DNA from: Comamonas sp. lk
GTDB taxonomy: Bacteria > Pseudomonadota > Gammaproteobacteria > Burkholderiales > Burkholderiaceae_C
Assembly (NCBI RefSeq): GCF_900564145.1
Contig: NZ_UOOB01000002.1
Coordinates: forward strand, 186,001 to 250,000
Direction: 5' to 3'
DNA: 64,000 nt
A program made the translations under genes and the position numbers. Below, piece after piece: positions 62,212 to 64,000 of this stretch (position 1 is its first letter; every line of letters starts with the position of its first letter). The notes beneath the pieces were generated by a model. The model worked only from the letters and a program-made list of their open reading frames with translations, was not told the DNA's origin and made no database searches.

Positions 62212-62739
62212 TTAAGCACGAATGCTCAAAAACTTGGCGGTTTGCGACAGGCGCTGCAACTGCAGCTCTTGCCAGCGGCGGCCTGTGCTATCGATATGGA
62301 CGGAGCCAAAAAAGCTCGGAGAACGAGCCGGTGCCGGCTCGCTTTGGACAAAGGCGTCTGCGCCGCGCAGACCCTGAAGCTGATCCACCAGCAAGGCAGC
62401 ATTCACCTCCAAAGCGGAGTTGAATGCCAGCAAGCTGGTTTCGGATAATTCCTGCTCGCTGCGGGAGCGGCCATGGTTGAGCAGCAGGGCCAGATCCACG
62501 ACGCCCGCCAGGGTGCCGCGCAGATTGGCAATCCCCAGAAACCAGTTCTGGGTATAGGGCACGGGCTGAACGCCCGTCCACGGGAAAATTTCCCCAGCCT
62601 GGCTCAAGGGCAGCAGGTAGTCACGACCGCCGGCCTGCACGGCCAGCCAGGCAGCGACCGTCACGCTTTCGCTACGTGCTGCCTGCAGGCGGCCTGCCAG
62701 ACGGGATTGGAGATCTCGGAGGGCTTCGCGGTTCGCCAT
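62212..62739 (-). CDS. pilI: CheW-like coupling protein PilI
   Basis: A 175-residue CheW-like protein (LLPLSQAGEIFPWTGVQPVP, FLGIANLRGTLAGVVDLALLL). It should couple PilJ receptors to the ChpA kinase. Order between pilH and pilJ is the same as in Pseudomonas. The stop lies 20 bp before pilJ. Confidence 0.93.
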   Translation of the reverse strand: MANREALRDLQSRLAGRLQAARSESVTVAAWLAVQAGGRDYLLPLSQAGEIFPWTGVQPVPYTQNWFLGIANLRGTLAGVVDLALLLNHGRSRSEQELSETSLLAFNSALEVNAALLVDQLQGLRGADAFVQSEPAPARSPSFFGSVHIDSTGRRWQELQLQRLSQTAKFLSIRA

Positions 62740-62754
62740 GGGCAGACGCAGCCT

Positions 62755-63117
62755 TTACAGCGCTGCGATCTTGGCTTGCAGCTCGGCTGCATCCACCGGC
62801 TTGGTGATGTAGCCGCGCGCACCCTGGCGCATCCCCCAGACGCGGTCGGTTTCCTGGTTCTTGCTGGTGCACATGAGAATGGGCACATCGGCAAACAGCG
62901 GATCGCGCGAGATGGAGCGGGTCAGCTGAAAGCCGTTCTGGCCCGGCATGACCACATCCATCAAAATCAGATCGGGCTTGTCTTCGGCCAGGCGCTTCAT
63001 GGCCTCTTCGCCGTTTTCGGCGGTGCGCACCTGCAGGCCCTGTCTTTGCAGCAGGTCCGTGAGAAACATCAGTTCGGTCTTGGAGTCGTCTACGACCAGT
63101 ACTTTTTGAATAGGCAT
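62755..63117 (-). CDS. pilH: PilH CheY-like response regulator
   Basis: A 120-residue single receiver domain with acidic pair VVDDSK, phospho-acceptor Asp (LILMDVVMPGQNG, about residue 52), Thr/Ser in CTSKN and Lys in ITKPVDAAE. In twitching systems PilH opposes PilG in controlling the pilus motors. The ATG at 63117 overlaps the pilG stop (TGATG), so the two are coupled. Confidence 0.93.
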   Translation of the reverse strand: MPIQKVLVVDDSKTELMFLTDLLQRQGLQVRTAENGEEAMKRLAEDKPDLILMDVVMPGQNGFQLTRSISRDPLFADVPILMCTSKNQETDRVWGMRQGARGYITKPVDAAELQAKIAAL

Positions 63118-63521
63118 CACGCGGCTCCCACACCTGCGGTTTGCTGGCCAAACTGTTCCACAGCCTGCAGCAGTTGATCTTTGGTAAAAGGTTTGGTCAG
63201 ATAGTCTTGGCAGCCCACCATGCGGCCGCGTGCCTTGTCAAACACGCCATCCTTGGACGAAAGCATGACAACTGGAGTGCTGGAGAAGCGTGCGTTGCGC
63301 TTGATGATGGCGCAGGTCTGATAGCCATCGAGCTTGGGCATCAGAATGTCGCAGAAAATGAGCTGCGGCTGGTAATCGTTGACCTTGGAAAGAGCGTCGA
63401 AACCGTCGTCAGCCAGCAAAACTTCGTAACCGCCCTGCTTGAGGAAAATCTCGGCGCTGCGGCGGATGGTATTGCTGTCATCGACCACCAGAACCCGCAA
63501 AGGCGCACTGGATGCTGTCAC
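63117..63521 (-). CDS. pilG: PilG CheY-like response regulator
   Basis: A 134-residue receiver with VVDDSNTIRRSAEIFLKQGGYEV, phospho-acceptor Asp in FCDILMPKLDGYQTC and Lys in LTKPFTKDQ. PilG promotes pilus extension. It starts with GTG, with a GGAGGAG site 7 bases upstream, and heads the pil-chp operon. The operon order pilG-pilH-pilI-pilJ-chpA is complete in this window. Confidence 0.93.
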   Translation of the reverse strand: MTASSAPLRVLVVDDSNTIRRSAEIFLKQGGYEVLLADDGFDALSKVNDYQPQLIFCDILMPKLDGYQTCAIIKRNARFSSTPVVMLSSKDGVFDKARGRMVGCQDYLTKPFTKDQLLQAVEQFGQQTAGVGAA

Positions 63522-63571
63522 TGTGAATCTCCTCCCGAATTAGGCCTTGGAATATCGAGCGGCAAAAGCAC

Positions 63572-63745
63572 TCAGATTTCCACCATCTCAAAATCTTCTT
63601 TTCTGGCGCTGCACTCAGGGCATGTCCAGTTCATGGGCACGTCTTCCCAACGCGTATTCGGCGGGATGCCATGTTCGGGGCAGCCTTGCGCCTCGTCATA
63701 AAGCCATCCACAGATCAAACACATCCAAGTTTTAGGGTCGGTCAC
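63572..63745 (-). CDS. Rubredoxin
   Basis: A 57-residue protein from a GTG start with the two iron-binding pairs CLICG and CPECS and the intervening aromatic pattern (WLYDEAQG, PPNTRWEDVP, W-x-CPEC). It is a small one-iron electron carrier. It is encoded on the same strand as pilG, about 50 bp upstream of it, and probably has its own promoter shared with the divergent thiD. Confidence 0.92.
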   Translation of the reverse strand: MTDPKTWMCLICGWLYDEAQGCPEHGIPPNTRWEDVPMNWTCPECSARKEDFEMVEI

Positions 63746-63839
63746 AGCTTATAGGGCCTTCACATAGAATGCAACGATTGTATCTAGTCATAACCCCGGC
63801 CTTCACCCTTGCTATCCCGGGTGCACACTGGGGTGAGCC

Positions 63840-64000
63840 ATGGCACTGAACACCCCCCAAACACCTACCCCCTCTTCCACTTCGGACACCGCAGAAACCG
63901 AAGCGAGTCCTATCTGCGTGCTGGTTTTCAACAGCAGCGACCCCAGCGGTGCTGGCGGCCTGTCTGCGGACATCTCCACCATCTCCTGCGTAGGTGGGCA
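63840..64000 (+). CDS. thiD: Hydroxymethylpyrimidine/phosphomethylpyrimidine kinase, partial
   Basis: Only the first 53 codons are in the window. After a Pro/Thr/Ser-rich leader, the sequence VLVFNSSDPSGAGGLSADIS matches the start of ThiD (usual SxDPSGGAGIQADL), the substrate loop of the ribokinase-like fold. The kinase phosphorylates HMP and HMP-P in thiamine synthesis. The ATG at 63840 is preceded by GGGGTGAG. No TPP riboswitch is seen in the short upstream region. Confidence 0.8.
   Translation, partial: MALNTPQTPTPSSTSDTAETEASPICVLVFNSSDPSGAGGLSADISTISCVGG

Noticed and set aside
63746..63839. TPP riboswitch upstream of thiD
   Set aside because: The spacer is under 100 bp and lacks the CTGAGA-type core, so a thi-box is not supported.
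1..64000. CRISPR arrays, insertion sequences, prophage genes
   Set aside because: I saw no regularly spaced repeats, no transposase or terminal repeats, and no phage structural genes. The tandem repeat at 17442 has only two full copies.

Overview
The window is high-GC and gene-dense and comes from a betaproteobacterium, most likely a member of the Comamonadaceae close to Comamonas. This rests on the gene content: several Bug-type solute receptors, a DUF4148 protein, a pyrR-pyrB-pseudo-pyrC order, a giant ChpA/PilL kinase in a pil-chp locus, and a dispersed intergenic hairpin element of a kind I associate with this family. No database search was possible, so names rest on motif and order recognition.

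Layout. 0-7 kb: a BioC-like methyltransferase divergent from comF, trmL, a DUF4148 protein, a MaoC-type hydratase, a LysE exporter, a KefB/KefC-type antiporter and a DUF1841 gene. 7-17 kb: a di-heme cytochrome c, then a co-oriented run of a MoxR-type ATPase, a small membrane protein, a GNAT acetyltransferase, a VWA protein, tamA and tamB. 17.25 kb: tRNA-Arg(CCT), followed by about 700 bp of lower-GC debris with tandem repeats, resembling an old integration site.

18-30 kb: an IclR regulator divergent from an eleven-gene catabolic cluster. It contains an enoyl-CoA hydratase-like protein, a split B12-dependent acyl-CoA mutase with its MeaB chaperone, a CoA-transferase, two orphan solute-binding proteins, a 2-oxoglutarate/Fe(II) oxygenase, an aldehyde dehydrogenase and an SDR. 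Together they suggest an oxidise-activate-rearrange route for a branched compound, which I cannot assign to a known pathway. This is the best candidate for an undescribed system.

30-39 kb is a signalling block: a GGDEF protein with a duplicated sensor, a CSS-motif EAL phosphodiesterase, a GAF-GGDEF protein, a QseC/QseB-like two-component pair whose regulator start codon lies in a 15-bp perfect inverted repeat, a small roadblock-like protein, and an unusual fusion of an ABC ATPase to a DUSP23-like phosphatase. 39-47 kb holds a DegP/HtrA protease, an ArsC-type reductase, a purine transporter with 8-oxoguanine deaminase, a LysR regulator with a Bug receptor, and an acyltransferase. 47.5-51.7 kb is a coupled yqgE-ruvX-pyrR-pyrB operon with a metal-ligand-less pyrC. 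A photolyase follows. 53-63.5 kb is the twitching-motility chemosensory operon pilG-pilH-pilI-pilJ-chpA. The window ends with a rubredoxin and the start of thiD.
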